Origin: Leptidea sinapis | Taxonomy: Eukaryota; Arthropoda; Insecta; Lepidoptera; Pieridae | NCBI RefSeq assembly: GCF_905404315.1 | Contig: NC_066296.1 | Location: forward strand, 124,001 to 188,000 | Reading direction: 5' to 3' | Length of the DNA stretch: 64,000 nt | Shown here: positions 23,791-38,800 of the stretch, in pieces | Numbering within the stretch: the stretch's first letter is position 1 | Layout of the letters: each line of letters opens with the position of its first letter | Program-made: the position numbers and the translations under genes | Notes under the pieces: generated by a model | Told to the model about the DNA's origin: nothing | The model's database searches: none | Seen by the model: the letters and a program-made list of their open reading frames with translations, nothing else

Positions 23791-26700
23791 TTGTGCGGCG
23801 GCCATCTTGGATTTGAAAAATGATCACCAAATCGTTCTCTGCACCCTCGAGAACCTCGGGTACGATATCCATATTGCTGAAGTCATAATTTTGTGCGGCG
23901 GCCATCTTGGATTTGAAAAATGATCACAAAATTGTTCTTAGCACCCTCGAGAACCTGGGATACGATACCCATAATGTAGTTATCATACTTTTGAGCGGCG
24001 GCCATCTTGGATTTGAAAACTGATCAAAAAATCGTTCTCAGCACACTCGAGAACTTCTGATACGATATCCATAATGTAGTTATCAGACTTTTGAGCGGCG
24101 GCCATCTGGGATTTGAATACTGGTCACAAAATCTTTCTCTGCATCCTCGACAACCTAGGATACGCTACCCATAATCTAGTTATCATACTTTTGAGCGGCG
24201 GCCATCTCGGATTTAAAAATGATCACAAAATCGTTCTCTGCACCCTCGAGAACCTCGGGTACGATATCCATAATGCTGAAATCATAATTTTGTGCGGCGG
24301 CCATCTTGGATTTGAAAAATGATCACAAAATTGGTCTCAGCACCCTCGAGAACCTAGGATACGATACCAATAATGTAGTTATCATACTTTTGAGCAGCGG
24401 CCATCTTCGATTTAAAAAATGATCACAAAATCGTTCTCTGCACCCTCGAGAACCTCGGATAAGATACCCATAATGTAGTTATCAAACTTTTGAGCGGCGG
24501 CCATCTCGGATATAATAATGATCCCAAAATTGTTTTCTGCCCCTCGAGTACCTCGGACACGATATCTACATTAGTGAAAACATAATTTTGTGCGGCGGCC
24601 ATCTTGGATTAGAAAAATGATCAAAACATCGTTCTCAGCACCCTCGAGAACCTCGGTTACGATACCCATAATGTAGTTATCATACTTTTGAGCGGCGGCC
24701 ATCTTGTATTTGAAAACTGACCACAAAATCTTTCTCTGCACCCTCAAATTCCTCGGGTACGATATCCATATTGCTGAAATCATAATTTTGTGCGGTGGCC
24801 ATCTTGGATTTGAAAAATGATCACTAAATCGTTCTCTGCACCCTCGAGAACCTCGGGTACGATATCCATGTTGCTGAAATCATAATTTTGTGCGGCGGCC
24901 ATCTTGGATTTGAAAAATGATCAGAAAATTGGTCTCAGCACCCTCGAGAACCTGGGATACGATACCAATAATGTAGTTATCATACTTTTGAATGGCGGCC
25001 ATCTTAGATTTGAAAAATGATCACAAAATCGTTCTCTGCACGCTTGAAAACCTCGGATAAGATACCCATAATGTAGTTATCAAACTTTTGAGCGGCGGCC
25101 ATCTCGGATATAAAAATGATCCCAAAATTGTTTTCTGCACCCTCGAGAACCTCGGTTACGATACCCATAATGTAGTTATCATACTTTTGAGCGGCGGCCA
25201 TCTTGTATTTGAAAAATGATCACAAAATCTTTCTCTGCACCCTCGACAACCTAGGATACGATACCCATAATCTAGTTATCATACTTTTGAGCGGCGGCCA
25301 TCTCGGATATAGAAAATGATCCCAAAATTGTTTTCTGCACCCTCGAGAACCTCGGGTACGATATCCATATTTCTGAAATCATAATTTTGTGCGGTGGCCA
25401 TCTTGGATTTGAAAAATGATCACAAAATTGGTCTCAGCTCGGATATAAAAATTATCCCAAAATTGTTTTCTGCACCCTCGAGAACCTCGGGTACGATATC
25501 CATATTGCTGAAATCATAATTTTGTGCGGCGGCCATCTTGGATTTGAAAAATGATCACAAAATTGGTCTCAGCACCCTCGAGAACATTGGATACGATACC
25601 AATAATGTAGTTATCATACTTTTGAGCGGCGGCCATCTTCGATTTGAAAAATGATCACCAAATCGTGCTCTGCACCCTCGAGAACCTCGGATAAGATACC
25701 CATAATGTAGTTATCATACTTTTGAGCGGTGGCCATCTCGGATATAAAAATGATCCCAAATTTTTTTTCTGCACCCTCGAGAACCTCGGACACGATATCT
25801 ACATTGGTGAAACCATAATTTTGTGCGGCGGCCATCTTGGATTAGAAAAATGATCAAAACATCGTTCTCAGCACCCTCGAGAACCTCGGATACGATACCC
25901 ATAATGTTGTTATCATACTTTTGAGCGGCGGCCATCTTGTATTTGAAAACTGATCACAAAATCTTTCTCTGCACCCTCGAAAACCTAGGATACGATACCC
26001 ATTATCTAGTTATCATACTTTTGAGCGGCGGCCATCTCGGATTTAAAAATGATCCCAAAATTGTTTTCTGCACCCTCGAGACCCCGGGTACGATATCCAT
26101 ATTGCTGAAATCATAATTTTGTGCGGCGGCCATCTTGGATTTGAAAAATGATCACAAAATTGTTCTCAGCACCCTCGAGAACCTGGGATACGATACCAAT
26201 AATGAAGTTATCATACTTTTGAGCGGCGGCCATCTTAGATTTGAAAACTGATCACAAAATCTTTCTCTGCAGCCTCGAAAACCAAGGATACGATACCCAA
26301 TATCTAGTTATCATACTTTTGAGCGGCGGCCATCTCGGATTTAAAAATGATCCCAAAATTGTTTTCTGCACCCTCGAGACCTCGGGTACGATATCCATAT
26401 TGCTGAAATCATAATTTTGTGCGGCGGCCAACTTGGATTATAAAAATGATCACCAAATCGTTCTCTGCACCCTCGAGAACCTCGGGTACGATATCCATAT
26501 TGCTGAAATTATAATTTTGTGCGGCGGCCATCTTGGATTTGAAAAATGATCACAAAATTGGTCTCAGCACCCTCGAGAACCTGGGATACGATACCAATAA
26601 TGAAGTTATCATACTTTTGAGCGGCGGCCATCTTAGATTTGAAAACTGATCACAAAATCTTTCTCTGCAGCCTCGAAAACCAAGGATACGATACCCATTA

Positions 26701-26814
26701 TCTAGTTATCATACTTTTGAGCGGCGGCCATCTCGGATTTAAAAATGATCCCAAAATTGTTTTCTGCACCCTCGAGACCTCGGGTACGATATCCATATTG
26801 CTGAAATCGTTATT
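23791..26814 (+). repeat. Satellite, long-range copy of the 0.7-4.5 kb region
   Basis: Positions 24719-26180 align with 3038-4500 at offset 21681, including the hybrid-unit joint near 25437 and the CTCAAATTCCTCGGG unit near 24746. The 23290-24360 part aligns with 18500-19570. A CTGATCACAAAATCTTTCTCTGCAGCC variant appears near 26250 and 26650, the same motif pair 400 bp apart. Confidence 0.85.
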
Positions 26815-28509
26815 TTGTGCGGCGGCCATCTTGGATTTGAAAAATGATCACAAAATTGTTCTCAGCACCCTCGAGAAGCTCGGATAAGATACCCATAATG
26901 TAGTTATCATACTTTTGAGTTGCGGCCATCTCGGATATAAAAATTATCCCAAAATTTTTTTCTGCACCCTCGAGAACCTCGGACACGATATCTACATTAG
27001 TGAAAACATAATTTTGTGTGGCGGCCATCTTGGATTAGAAAAATGATTATAAAATCGTTCTCAGCACCCTCGAGAACCTCGGTTACGATACCCATAATGT
27101 AGTTATCATACTTTTGAGTGGCGGCCATCTTGGATTTGAAAAATGATCACCAAATCGTTCTCTGCACCCTCGAGAACCTCGGGTACGATATCCATATTGC
27201 TGAAATCATAATTTTGTGCGGCGGCCATCTTGGATTTGAAAAATGATCACAAAATTGGTCTTAGCACCCTCGAGAACCTGGGATACGATACCAATAATGT
27301 TGTTAACATACTTTTGAGCGGCGGCCATCTTCGATTTGAAAAATGATCACAAAATCGTTCTCTGCACCCTCGAGAACTTCGGATAAGATACCCATAATCT
27401 AGTTATCATACTTTTGAGCGGCGGCCATCTCGGATTTAAAAATGATCACAAAATAGTTCTCTGCACCGTCGAGAACCTCGGGTACGATATCCATATTGCT
27501 GAAATCATAATTTTGTGCGGCGGCCATCTTGGATTTGAAAAATGATCATAAAATTGGTCTCAGCACCCTCGAGAACCTGGGATACGATACCAATAATGTA
27601 GTTATCATACTTTTGAGCGGCGGCCATCTTCGATTTGAAAAATGATCACAAAATCGTTCTCTGCACCCTCGAGAACTTCGGATAAGATACCCATAATCTA
27701 GTTATCATACTTTTGAGCGGCGGCCATCTCGGATTTAAAAATAATCACGAAATCGTTCTCTGCACCGTCGAGAACCTCGGGTACGATATCCATATTGCTA
27801 AAATCATAATTTTGTGCGGCGGCCATCTTGGATTTGAAAAATGATCACAAAATTGGTCTCAGCACCCTCGAGAACCTGGGATACGATACCAATAATGAAG
27901 TTATCATACTTTTGAGCGGCGGCCATCTTCGATTTAAAAAATGATCACAAAATCGTTCTCTGCACCCTCGAGAACCTCGGATAAGATACCCATTATCTAG
28001 TTATCATACTTTTGAGCGGCGGCCATCTCGTATATAAAAATGATCCCAAAATTGTTTTCTGCACCCTCGAGAACCTCGGGTACGATATCCATATTGCTGA
28101 AGTCATAATTTTGTGCGGCGGCCATCTTGGATTTGAAAACTGATCAAAAAATCGTTCTCTGCACACTCGAGAACTTCTGATACGATATCCATAATGTAGT
28201 TATCAGACTTTTGAGCGGCGGCCATCTTGGAGTTGAATACTGATCACAAAATCTTTCTCTGCATCCTCGACAGCCTAGGATACGCTACCCATAATCTAGT
28301 TATCATACTTTTGAGCGGCGGCCATCTCGGATTTAAAAATGATCACAAAATCGTTCTCTGCACCCTCGAGAAACTCGGGTACGATATCCATATTGCTGAA
28401 ATCATAATTTTGTGCGACGGCCATCTTGGAATTGAAAAATGATCACAAAATTGGTCTCAGCATCCTCGAGAACCTCGGATACGATACCAATAATGTAGTT
28501 ATAATACTT
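26815..28509 (+). repeat. 17-mer higher-order repeat with 1695-bp period, copy 1
   Basis: Directly repeated at 28510-30204. Shared private variants include CTTTTGAGT(T/G)GCGG near 26915 and 28612, ACTTCGGATAAGATACCCATAATC units, TGCACCGTCGAG or TGCACCGTTGAG junctions, and GGAGTTGAATACTG near 28230 and 29925. The GTC in place of CTC at the unit junction destroys the XhoI-like site in these units. Confidence 0.87.
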
Positions 28510-30204
28510 TTGAGCGGCGGCCATCTTGGATTTGAAAAATGATCACAAAATTGTTCTCAGCACCCTCGAGAAGCTCGGATAAGATACCCATAATGTAGTT
28601 ATCATACTTTTGAGTGGCGGTCATCTCGGATATAAAAATGATCCCAAAATTTTTTTCTGCACCCTCGAGAACCTCGGACACGATATCTACATTAGTGAAA
28701 ACATTATTTTGTGTGGCGGCCATCTTGGATTAGAAAAATGATTAAAACATCGTTCTCAGCACCCTCGAGAACCTCGGTTACGATACCCATAATGTAGTTA
28801 TCATACTTTTGAGCGGCGGCCATCTTGGATTTGAAAAATGATCACCAAATCGTTCTCTGCACCCTCGAGAACCTCGGGTACGATATCCATATTGCTGAAA
28901 TCATAATTTTGTGCGGCGGCCATCTTGGATTTGAAAAATGATCACAAAATTGGTCTCAGCACCCTCGAGAACCTGGGATACGATACCAATAATGTAGTTA
29001 TCATACTTTTGAGCGGCGGCCATCTTCGATTTGAAAAATGATCACAAAATCGTTCTCTGCACCCTCGAGAACTTCGGATAAGATACCCATAATCTAGTTA
29101 TCATACTTTTGAGCGGCGGCCATCTCGGATTTAAAAATGATCACAAAATAGTTCTCTGCACCGTCGAGAACCTCGGGTACGATATCCATATTGCTGAAAT
29201 CATAATTTTGTGCGGCGGCCATCTTGGATTTGAAAAATGATCATAAAATTGGTCTCAGCACCCTAGAGAACCTGGGATACGATACCAATAATGTAGTTAT
29301 CATACTTTTGAGCGGCGGCCATCTTCGATTTGAAAAATGATCACAAAATCGTTCTCTGCACCCTCGAGAACTTCGGATAAGATACCCATAATCTAGTTAT
29401 CATACTTTTGAGCGGCGGCCATCTCGGATTTAAAAATGATCACGAAATCGTTCTCTGCACCGTTGAGAACCTCGGGTACGATATCCATATTGCTGAAATC
29501 ATAATTTTGTGCGGCGGCCATCTTGGATTTGAAAAATGATCACTAAATTGGTCTCAGCACCCTCGAGAACCTGGGATACGATACCAATAATGTAGTTATC
29601 ATACTTTTGAGCGGCGGCCATCTTCGATTTAAAAAATGATCACAAAATCGTTCTCTGCACCCTCGAGAACCTCGGATAAGATACCCATAATGTAGTTATC
29701 ATACTTTTGAGCGGCGGCCATCTCGGATATAAAAATGATCCCAAAATTGTTTTCTGCACCCTCGAGAACCTCGGGTACGATATCCATATTGCTGAAGTCA
29801 TAATTTTGTGCGGCGGCCATCTTGGATTTGAAAACTGATCAAAAAATCGTTCTCAGCACACTCGAGAACTTCTGATACGATATCCATAATGTAGTTATCA
29901 GACTTTTGAGCGGCGGCCATCTTGGAGTTGAATACTGATCACAAAATCTTTCTCTGCATCCTCGACAGCCTAGGATACGCTACCCATAATCTAGTTATCA
30001 TACTTTTGAGTGGCGGCCATCTCGGATTTAAAAATGATCACAAAATCGTTCTCTGCACCCTCGAGAACCTCGGGTACGATATCCATATTGCTGAAATCAT
30101 AATTTTGTGCGGCGGCCTTCTTGGAATTGAAAAATGATCACAAAATTAGTCTCAGCACCCTCGAGAACCTCGGATACGATACCAATAATGTAGTTATCAT
30201 ACTT
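28510..30204 (+). repeat. 17-mer higher-order repeat with 1695-bp period, copy 2
   Basis: Tandem second copy of 26815-28509. Differences are single bases, for example CACCCTAGAGAACC near 29272 against CACCCTCGAGAACC 1695 bp earlier, and GGCGGCCTTCTTGG near 30118 against GCGACGGCCATCTTGG near 28415. Confidence 0.87.
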
Positions 30205-30386
30205 TTGAGCGGCTGCCATCTTCGATTTAAAAAATGATCACAAAATCTTTCTCTGCACCCTCGAGAACCTCGGAAAAGATACCCATAATGTAGTTATCAA
30301 ACTTTTGAGCGGCGGCCATCTCGGATATAAAAATGATCCCAAAATTGTTTTCTGCACCCTCGAGTACCTCGGACACGATATCTACA
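30205..30386 (+). repeat. Two satellite units preceding the 4-mer
   Basis: Type A and C units, including GGAAAAGATACCC near 30272. No other content. Confidence 0.75.
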
Positions 30387-31184
30387 TTAGTGAAAACATA
30401 ATTTTGTGCGGCGGCCATCTTGGATTAGAAAAATGATCAAAACATCGTTCTCAGCACCCTCGAGAACCTCGGTTACGATACCCATAATGTAGTTATCATA
30501 CTTTTGAGCGGCGGCCATCTTGTATTTGAAAACTGACCACAAAATCTTTCTCTGCACCCTCGAGAACCTGGGATACGATTCCCATAATGAGGTTATCATA
30601 CTTTTGAGCGGCGGCCATCTTGGACATGAAAACTGTCCACAAAATCTTTCTCTGCACCCTCGAGAACCTCGGATAAGATACCCATAATGTAGTTATCATA
30701 CTTTTGAGCGGCGGCCATCTCGGATATAAAAATGATCCCAAAATTGTTTTCTGCACCCTCGAGTACCTCGGACACGATATCTACATTAGTGAAAACATAA
30801 TTTTGTGCGGCGGCCATCTTGGATTAGAAAAATGATCAAAACATCGTTCTCAGCACCCTCGAGAACCTCGGTTACGATACCCATAATGTAGTTATCATAC
30901 TTTTGAGCGGCGGCCATCTTGTATTTGAAAACTGACCACAAAATCTTTCTCTGCACCCTCGAGAACCTGGGATACGATTCCCATAATGAGGTTATCATAC
31001 TTTTGAGCGGCGGCCATCTTGGATATGAAAACTGTCCACAAAATCTTTCTCTGCACCCTCGAGAAACTCGGATAAGATACCCATAATGTAGTTATCATAC
31101 TTTTGAGCGGCGGCCATCTCGGATATAAAAATGATCCCAAATTTTTTTTCTGCACCCTCGAGAACCTCGGAGACGATATCTACA
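30387..31184 (+). repeat. 4-mer higher-order repeat, two copies of 399 bp
   Basis: Positions 30387-30785 and 30786-31184 are the same four-unit module. It comprises GGATTAGAAAAATGATC, GGTTACGATACCC, GGGATACGATTCCCATAATG with AGGTTATC, and an A unit with GATATAAAAATGATCCC. The second copy differs by GGACATG versus GGATATG and GAACCTC versus GAAACTC. The following C unit also differs (TACCTCGGACACG versus AACCTCGGAGACG). This is the shortest clear tandem higher-order period seen. Confidence 0.87.
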
Positions 31185-34100
31185 TTGATGAAACCATAAT
31201 TTTGTGCGGCGGCCATCTTGGATTAGAAAAATGATCAAAACATCGTTCTCAGCACCCTCGAGAACCTCGGATACGATACCCATTATGTTGTTATCATACT
31301 TTTGAGCGGCGGCCATCTTAGATTTGAAAACTGATCACAAAATCTTTCTCTGCAGCCTCGAAAACCAATGATACGATATCCATAATGTAGTTATCATACT
31401 TTTGAGCGGCGGCCATCTTGGATTTGAAAAATGATCACCAAATCGTTCTCTGCACCCTCGAGAACCTCGGGTACGATATCCATATTGCTGAAATCATAAT
31501 TTTGTGCGGCGGCCATCTTGGATTCGAAAAATGATCACAAAATTGGTCTCAGCACCCTCGAGAACCTGGGATACGATACCAATAATGTAGTTATCATACT
31601 TTTGAGCGGCGGCCATCTTCGATTTGAAAAATGATCACAAAATCGTTCTCTGCACCCTCGAGAACTTCGGATAAGATACCCATGATCTAGTTATCATACT
31701 TTTGAGCGGCGGCCATCTCGGATTTAAAAATGATCACAAAATAGTTCTCTGCACCGTCGAGAACCTCGGGTACGATATCCATATTGCTGAAATCATAATT
31801 TTGTGCGGCGGCCATCTTGGATTTGAAAAATGATCATAAAATTGGTCTCAGCACCCTCGAGAACCTGGGATACGATACCAATAATGTAGTTATCATACTT
31901 TTGAGCGGCGGCCATCTTCGATTTGAAAAATGATCACAAAATCGTTCTCTGCACCCTCGAGAACTTCGGATAAGATACCCATAATCTAGTTATCATACTT
32001 TTGAGCGGCGGCCATCTTGGATTTAAAAATGATCACGAAATCGTTTTCTGCACCGTCGAGAACCTCGGGTGCGATATCCATATTGCTGAAATCATAATTT
32101 TGTGCGGCGGCCATCTTGGATTTGAAAAATGATCACAAAATCGTTCTCTGCACCGTCGAGAACCTCGGGTACGATATCCATATTGCTGAAATCATAATTT
32201 TGTGCGGCGGCCATCTTGGATTTGAAAAATGATCAAAAAATTGGTCTCAGCACCCTCGAGAACCTCGGATACGATACCCATAATGTAGTTATCATACTTT
32301 TGAGCGGCGGCCATCTCGTATTTGAAAACTGATACAAAATCTTTCTCTGCACCCTCGAGAACCTCGGGTACGATATCCATATTGCTGAAATCATAATTTT
32401 GTGCGGCGGCCATCTTGGATTTGAAAAATGATCACAAAATCGTTCTCAGGACCCTCGAGAACCTCTCATACGATACCCATAATGTAGTTATTATACTTTT
32501 GAGCGGCGGCCATCTTCGATTTGAAAAATGATCACAAAATCGTTCTCTGCACCCTCGAGAACCTCGGATACGATACCCATAATGAAGTTATCATACTTTT
32601 GAGCGGCGGCCATCTTGTATTTGAAAACTGACCACAAAATCTTTCTCTGCACCCTCAAATTCCTCGGGTACGATATCCATATTGCTGAAATCATAATTTT
32701 GTTCGGCGGCCATCTTGGATTTGAAAAATGATCCCAAAATTGTTTTCTGCACCCTCGAGAACCTCGGGTACGATATCCATATTGCTGAAATCATAATTTT
32801 GTGCGGCGGCCATCTTGGATTTGAAAAATGATCAGAAAATTGGTCTCAGCACCCTCGAGAACCTGGGATACGATACCAATAATGTAGTTATCATACTTTT
32901 GAGTGGCGGCCATCTTAGATTTGAAAAATGATCACAAAATCTTTCTCTGCAGCCTCGAAAACCAAGGATACAATACCCATTATCTAGTTATCATACTTTT
33001 GAGCGGCGGCCATCTCGGATTTAAAAATGATCCCAAAATTGTTTTCTGCACCCTCGAGACCTCGGGAACGATATCCATATTGCTGAAATCGTAATTTTGT
33101 GCGGCGGCCATATTGGATTTGAAAAATGATCACAAAATTGTTCTCAGCACCCTCGAGAAGCTCGGATAAGATACCCATAATGTAGTTATCATACTTTTGA
33201 GTGGCGGCCATCTCGGATATAAAAATGATCCCAAAATTTTTTTCTGCACCCTCGAGAACCTCGGACACGATATCTACATAAGTGAAAACATAATTTTGTG
33301 TGGCGGCAATCTTGGATTAGAAAAATGATTAAAACATCGTTCTCAGCACCCTCGAGAACCTCGGTTACGATACCCATAATGTAGTTATCATACTTTTGAG
33401 CGGCGGCCATCTTGGATTTGAAAAATGATCACCAAATCGTTCTCTGCACCCTCGAGAACCTCGGGTACGATATCCATATTGCTGAAATCATAATTTTGTG
33501 CGGCGGCCATCTTGTATTTGAAAAATGATCACAAAATTGGTCTCAGCACCCTCGAGAACCTGGGATACGATACCAATAATGTAGTTATCATACTTTTGAG
33601 CGGCGGCCATCTTCGATTTGAAAAATGATCACAAAATCGTTCTCTGCACCCTCGAGAACTTCGGATAAGATACCCATAATCTAGTTATCATACTTTTGAG
33701 CGGCGGCCATCTCAGATTTAAAAATGATCACGAAATCGTTCTCTGCACCGTCGAGAACCTCGGGTACGATATCCATATTGCTGAAATCATAATTTTGTGC
33801 GGCGGCCATCTTGGATTTGAAAAATGATCACAAAATTGGTCTCAGCACCCTCGAGAACCTGGGATACGATACCAATAATGTAGTTATCATACTTTTGAGC
33901 GGCGGACATCTTAGATTTGAAAAATGATCACAAAATCGTTCTCTGCACCCTCGAGAACCTCGGATAAGATACCCATAATGTAGTTATCATACTTTTGAGC
34001 GGCAGCCATCTCGGATATAAAAATGATCCCAAAATTGTTTTCTGCACCCTCGAGAACCTCGGGTACGATATCCATATTGCTGAAGTCATAATTTTGTGCG

Positions 34101-35720
34101 GCGGCCATCTTGGATTTGAAAAATGATCACAAAATTGTTCTCAGCACCCTCGAGAATCTGGGATACGATACCCATAATGTTGTTATCATATTTTCGAGCG
34201 GCGGCCATCTTGTATTTGAAAACTGATCACAAAATCTTTCTCTGCACCCTCGAGAACTTCGGATACGATACCCATTATCTAGTTATCATAATTTTGAGCG
34301 GCGGCCATCTCGGATTGAAAAATGATCCCAAAATTGTTTTCTGCACCCTTGAGAACCTCGGGTACGATATCCATATTGCTGAAATCATAATTTTGTGCGG
34401 CGGCCATCTTGGATTTGAAAAATGATCAGAAAATTGGTCTCAGCACCCTCGAGAACCTGGGATACGATACCAATAATGTAGTTATCATACTTTTGAGTGG
34501 CGGCCATCTTAGATTTGAAAAATGATCACAAAATCGTTCTCTGCACGCTCGAGAACCTCGGATAAGATACCCATAATGCTGAAATCATAATTTTGTGCGG
34601 CGGCCAACTTGGATTAGAAAAATGATCACCAAATCGTTCTCTGCACCCTCGAGAACCTTGGATACGATACCCATAATGTTGTTATCATATTTTTGAGCGG
34701 CGGCCATCTTGTATTTGAAAACTGATCACAAAATCTTTCTCTGCAGCCTCGAAAACCAAGGATACGATACCCATTATCTAGTTATCATACTTTTGAGCGG
34801 CGGCCATCTCGGATTTAAAAATGATCCCAAAATTGTTTTCTGCACCCTCGAGACCTCGGGTACGATATCCATATTGCTGAAATCGTAATTTTGAGTGGCG
34901 GCCATCTTGGATTTAAAAAAATGATCACAAAATTGTTCTCAGCACCCTCGAGAAGCTCGGATAAGATACCCATAATGTAGTTATCATACTTTTGAGTGGC
35001 GGCCATCTCGGATATAAAAATGATCCCAAAATTTTTTTCTGCACCCTCGAGAACCTCGGACACGATATCTACATAAGTGAAAACATAATTTTTTGTGGCG
35101 GCAATCTTGGATTAGAAAAATGATTAAAACATCGTTCTCAGCACCCTCGAGAACCTCGGTTACGATACCCATAATGTAGTTATCATACTTTTGAGCGGCG
35201 GCCATCTTGGATTTGAAAAATGATCACCAAATCGTTCTCTGCACCCTCGAGAACCTCGGGTACGATATCCATATTGCTGAAATCATAATTTTGTGCGGCG
35301 GCCATCTTGGATTTGAAAAATGATCACAAAATTGGTCTCAGCACCCTCGAGAACCTGGGATACGATACCAATAATGTAGTTATCATACTTTTGAGCGGCG
35401 GCCATCTTCGATTTGAAAAATGATCACAAAATCGTTCTCTGCACCCTTGAGAACTTCTGATAAGATACCGATAATCTAGTTATCATACTTTTGAGCGGCG
35501 GCCATCTCGGATTTAAAAATGATCACAAAATAGTTCTCTGCACCGTCGAGAACCTCAGGTACGATATCCATATTGCTGAAATCATAATTTTGTGCGGCGG
35601 CCATCTTGGATTTGAAAAATGATCAAAACATCGTTCTAAGCACCCTCGAGAACCTCGGATACGATACCCATAATGTAGATATCATACTTTTGAGCGGCGG
35701 CCATCTTGTATTTGAAAACT
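30686..35720 (+). repeat. ~5.2-kb higher-order block, copy 1
   Basis: Recurs at 35871-40110. Positions 30686-31740 align at +5185. Positions 31740-33030 align at +5983, because an extra 798 bp is duplicated in copy 2. Positions 34672-35715 align at +4388, because about 1595 bp is missing in copy 2. Contains the GGGATACGATTCCC, CCATTATGTTGTTATC, CTCGAAAACCAA and TGCACCGTCGAG variants typical of the second half of the window. Confidence 0.85.
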
Positions 35721-35870
35721 GATCCCAAAATTGTTTTCTGCACCCTCGAGACCCCGGGTTCGATATCCATATTGCTGAAATCATAATTTTGTGCGGCGGC
35801 CATCTTGGATTTGAAAAATCATCACAAAATTGTTCTCAGCACCCTCGAGAACCTGGGATACGATACCAAT
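35721..35870 (+). repeat. Satellite junction between ~5.2-kb copies
   Basis: Units with CGAGACCCCGGGTTCG and GAAAAATCATCACAAAATTG, a pair also seen together near 40250, 44990 and 62170. Only satellite. Confidence 0.75.
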
Positions 35871-38800
35871 AATGTAGTTATCATACTTTTGAGCGGCGGC
35901 CATCTCGGATATAAAAATGATCCCAAAATTGTTTTCTGCACCCTCGAGTACCTCGGACACGATATCTACATTAGTGAAAACATAATTTTGTGCGGCGGCC
36001 ATCTTGGATTAGAAAAATGATCAAAACATCGTTCTCAGCACCCTCGAGAACCTCGGTTACGATACCCATAATGTAGTTATCATACTTTTGAGCGGCGGCC
36101 ATCTTGTATTTGAAAACTGACCACAAAATCTTTCTCTGCACCCTCGAGAACCTGGGATACGATTCCCATAATGAGGTTATCATACTTTTGAGCGGCGGCC
36201 ATCTTGGATATGAAAACTGTCCACAAAATCTTTCTCTGCACCCTCGAGAAACTCGGATAAGATACCCATAATGTAGTTATCATACTTTTGAGCGGCGGCC
36301 ATCTCGGATATAAAAATGATCCCAAATTTTTTTTCTGCACCCTCGAGAACCTCGGAGACGATATCTACATTGATGAAACCATAATTTTGTGCGGCGGCCA
36401 TCTTGGATTAGAAAAATGATCAAAACATCGTTCTCAGCACCCTCGAGAACCTCGGATACGATACCCATTATGTTGTTATCATACTTTTGAGCGGCGGCCA
36501 TCTTAGATTTGAAAACTGATCACAAAATCTTTCTCTGCAGCCTCGAAAACCAATGATAAGATATCCATAATGTAGTTATCATACTTTTGAGCGGCGGCCA
36601 TCTTGGATTTGAAAAATGATCACCAAATCGTTCTCTGCACCCTCGAGAACCTCGGGTACGATATCCATATTGCTGAAATCATAATTTTGTGCGGCGGCCA
36701 TCTTGGATTCGAAAAATGATCACAAAATTGGTCTCAGCACCCTCGAGAACCTGGGATACGATACCAATAATGTAGTTATCATACTTTTGAGCGGCGGCCA
36801 TCTTCGATTTGAAAAATGATCACAAAATCGTTCTCTGCACCCTCGAGAACTTCGGATAAGATACCCATGATCTAGTTATCATACTTTTGAGCGGCGGCCA
36901 TCTCGGATTTAAAAATGATCACAAAATAGTTCTCTGCACCGTCGAGAACCTGGGATACGATTCCCATAATGAGGTTATCATACTTTTGAGCGGCGGCCAT
37001 CTTGGATATGAAAACTGTCCACAAAATCTTTCTCTGCACCCTCGAGAAACTCGGATAAGATACCCATAATGTAGTTATCATACTTTTGAGCGGCGGCCAT
37101 CTCGGATATAAAAATGATCCCAAATTTTTTTTCTGCACCCTCGAGAACCTCGGAGACGATATCTACATTGATGAAACCATAATTTTGTGCGGCGGCCATC
37201 TTGGATTAGAAAAATGATCAAAACATCGTTCTCAGCACCCTCGAGAACCTCGGATACGATACCCATTATGTTGTTATCATACTTTTGAGCGGCGGCCATC
37301 TTAGATTTGAAAACTGATCACAAAATCTTTCTCTGCAGCCTCGAAAACCAATGATAAGATATCCATAATGTAGTTATCATACTTTTGAGCGGCGGCCATC
37401 TTGGATTTGAAAAATGATCACCAAATCGTTCTCTGCACCCTCGAGAACCTCGGGTACGATATCCATATTGCTGAAATCATAATTTTGTGCGGCGGCCATC
37501 TTGGATTCGAAAAATGATCACAAAATTGGTCTCAGCACCCTCGAGAACCTGGGATACGATACCAATAATGTAGTTATCATACTTTTGAGCGGCGGCCATC
37601 TTCGATTTGAAAAATGATCACAAAATCGTTCTCTGCACCCTCGAGAACTTCGGATAAGATACCCATGATCTAGTTATCATACTTTTGAGCGGCGGCCATC
37701 TCGGATTTAAAAATGATCACAAAATAGTTCTCTGCACCGTCGAGAACCTCGGGTACGATATCCATATTGCTGAAATCATAATTTTGTGCGGCGGCCATCT
37801 TGGATTTGAAAAATGATCATAAAATTGGTCTCAGCACCCTCGAGAACCTGGGATACGATACCAATAATGTAGTTATCATACTTTTGAGCGGCGGCCATCT
37901 TCGATTTGAAAAATGATCACAAAATCGTTCTCTGCACCCTCGAGAACTTCGGATAAGATACCCATAATCTAGTTATCATACTTTTGAGCGGCGGCCATCT
38001 TGGATTTAAAAATGATCACGAAATCGTTTTCTGCACCGTCGAGAACCTCGGGTACGATATCCATATTGCTGAAATCATCATTTTGTGCGGCGGCCATCTT
38101 GGATTTGAAAAATGATCACAAAATCGTTCTCTGCACCGTCGAGAACCTCGGGTACGATATCCATATTGCTGAAATCATAATTTTGTGCGGCGGCCATCTT
38201 GGATTTGAAAAATGATCAAAAAATCTGTCTCAGCACCCTCGAGAACCTCGGATACGATACCCATAATGTAGTTATCATACTTTTGAGCGGCGGCCATCTT
38301 GTATTTGAAAACTGATACAAAATCTTTCTCTGCACCCTCGAGAACCTCGGGTACGATATCCATATTGCTGAAATCATAATTTTGTGCGGCGGCCATCTTG
38401 GATTTGAAAAATGATCACAAAATCGTTCTCAGGACCCTCGAGAACCTCTGATACGATACCCATAATGTAGTTATTATACTTTTGAGCGGCGGCCATCTTC
38501 GATTTGAAAAATGATCACAAAATCGTTCTCTGCACCCTCGAGAACCTCGGATACGATACCCATAATGAATTTATCATACTTTTGAGCGGCGGCCATCTTG
38601 TATTTGAAAACTGACCACAAAATCTTTCTCTGCACCCTCAAATTCCTCGGGTATGATATCCATATTGCTGAAATCATAATTTTGTTCGGCGGCCATCTTG
38701 GATTTGAAAAATGATCCCAAAATTGTTTTCTGCACCCTCGAGAACCTCGGGTACGATATCCATATTGCTGAAATCATAATTTTGTGCGGCGGCCATCTTG

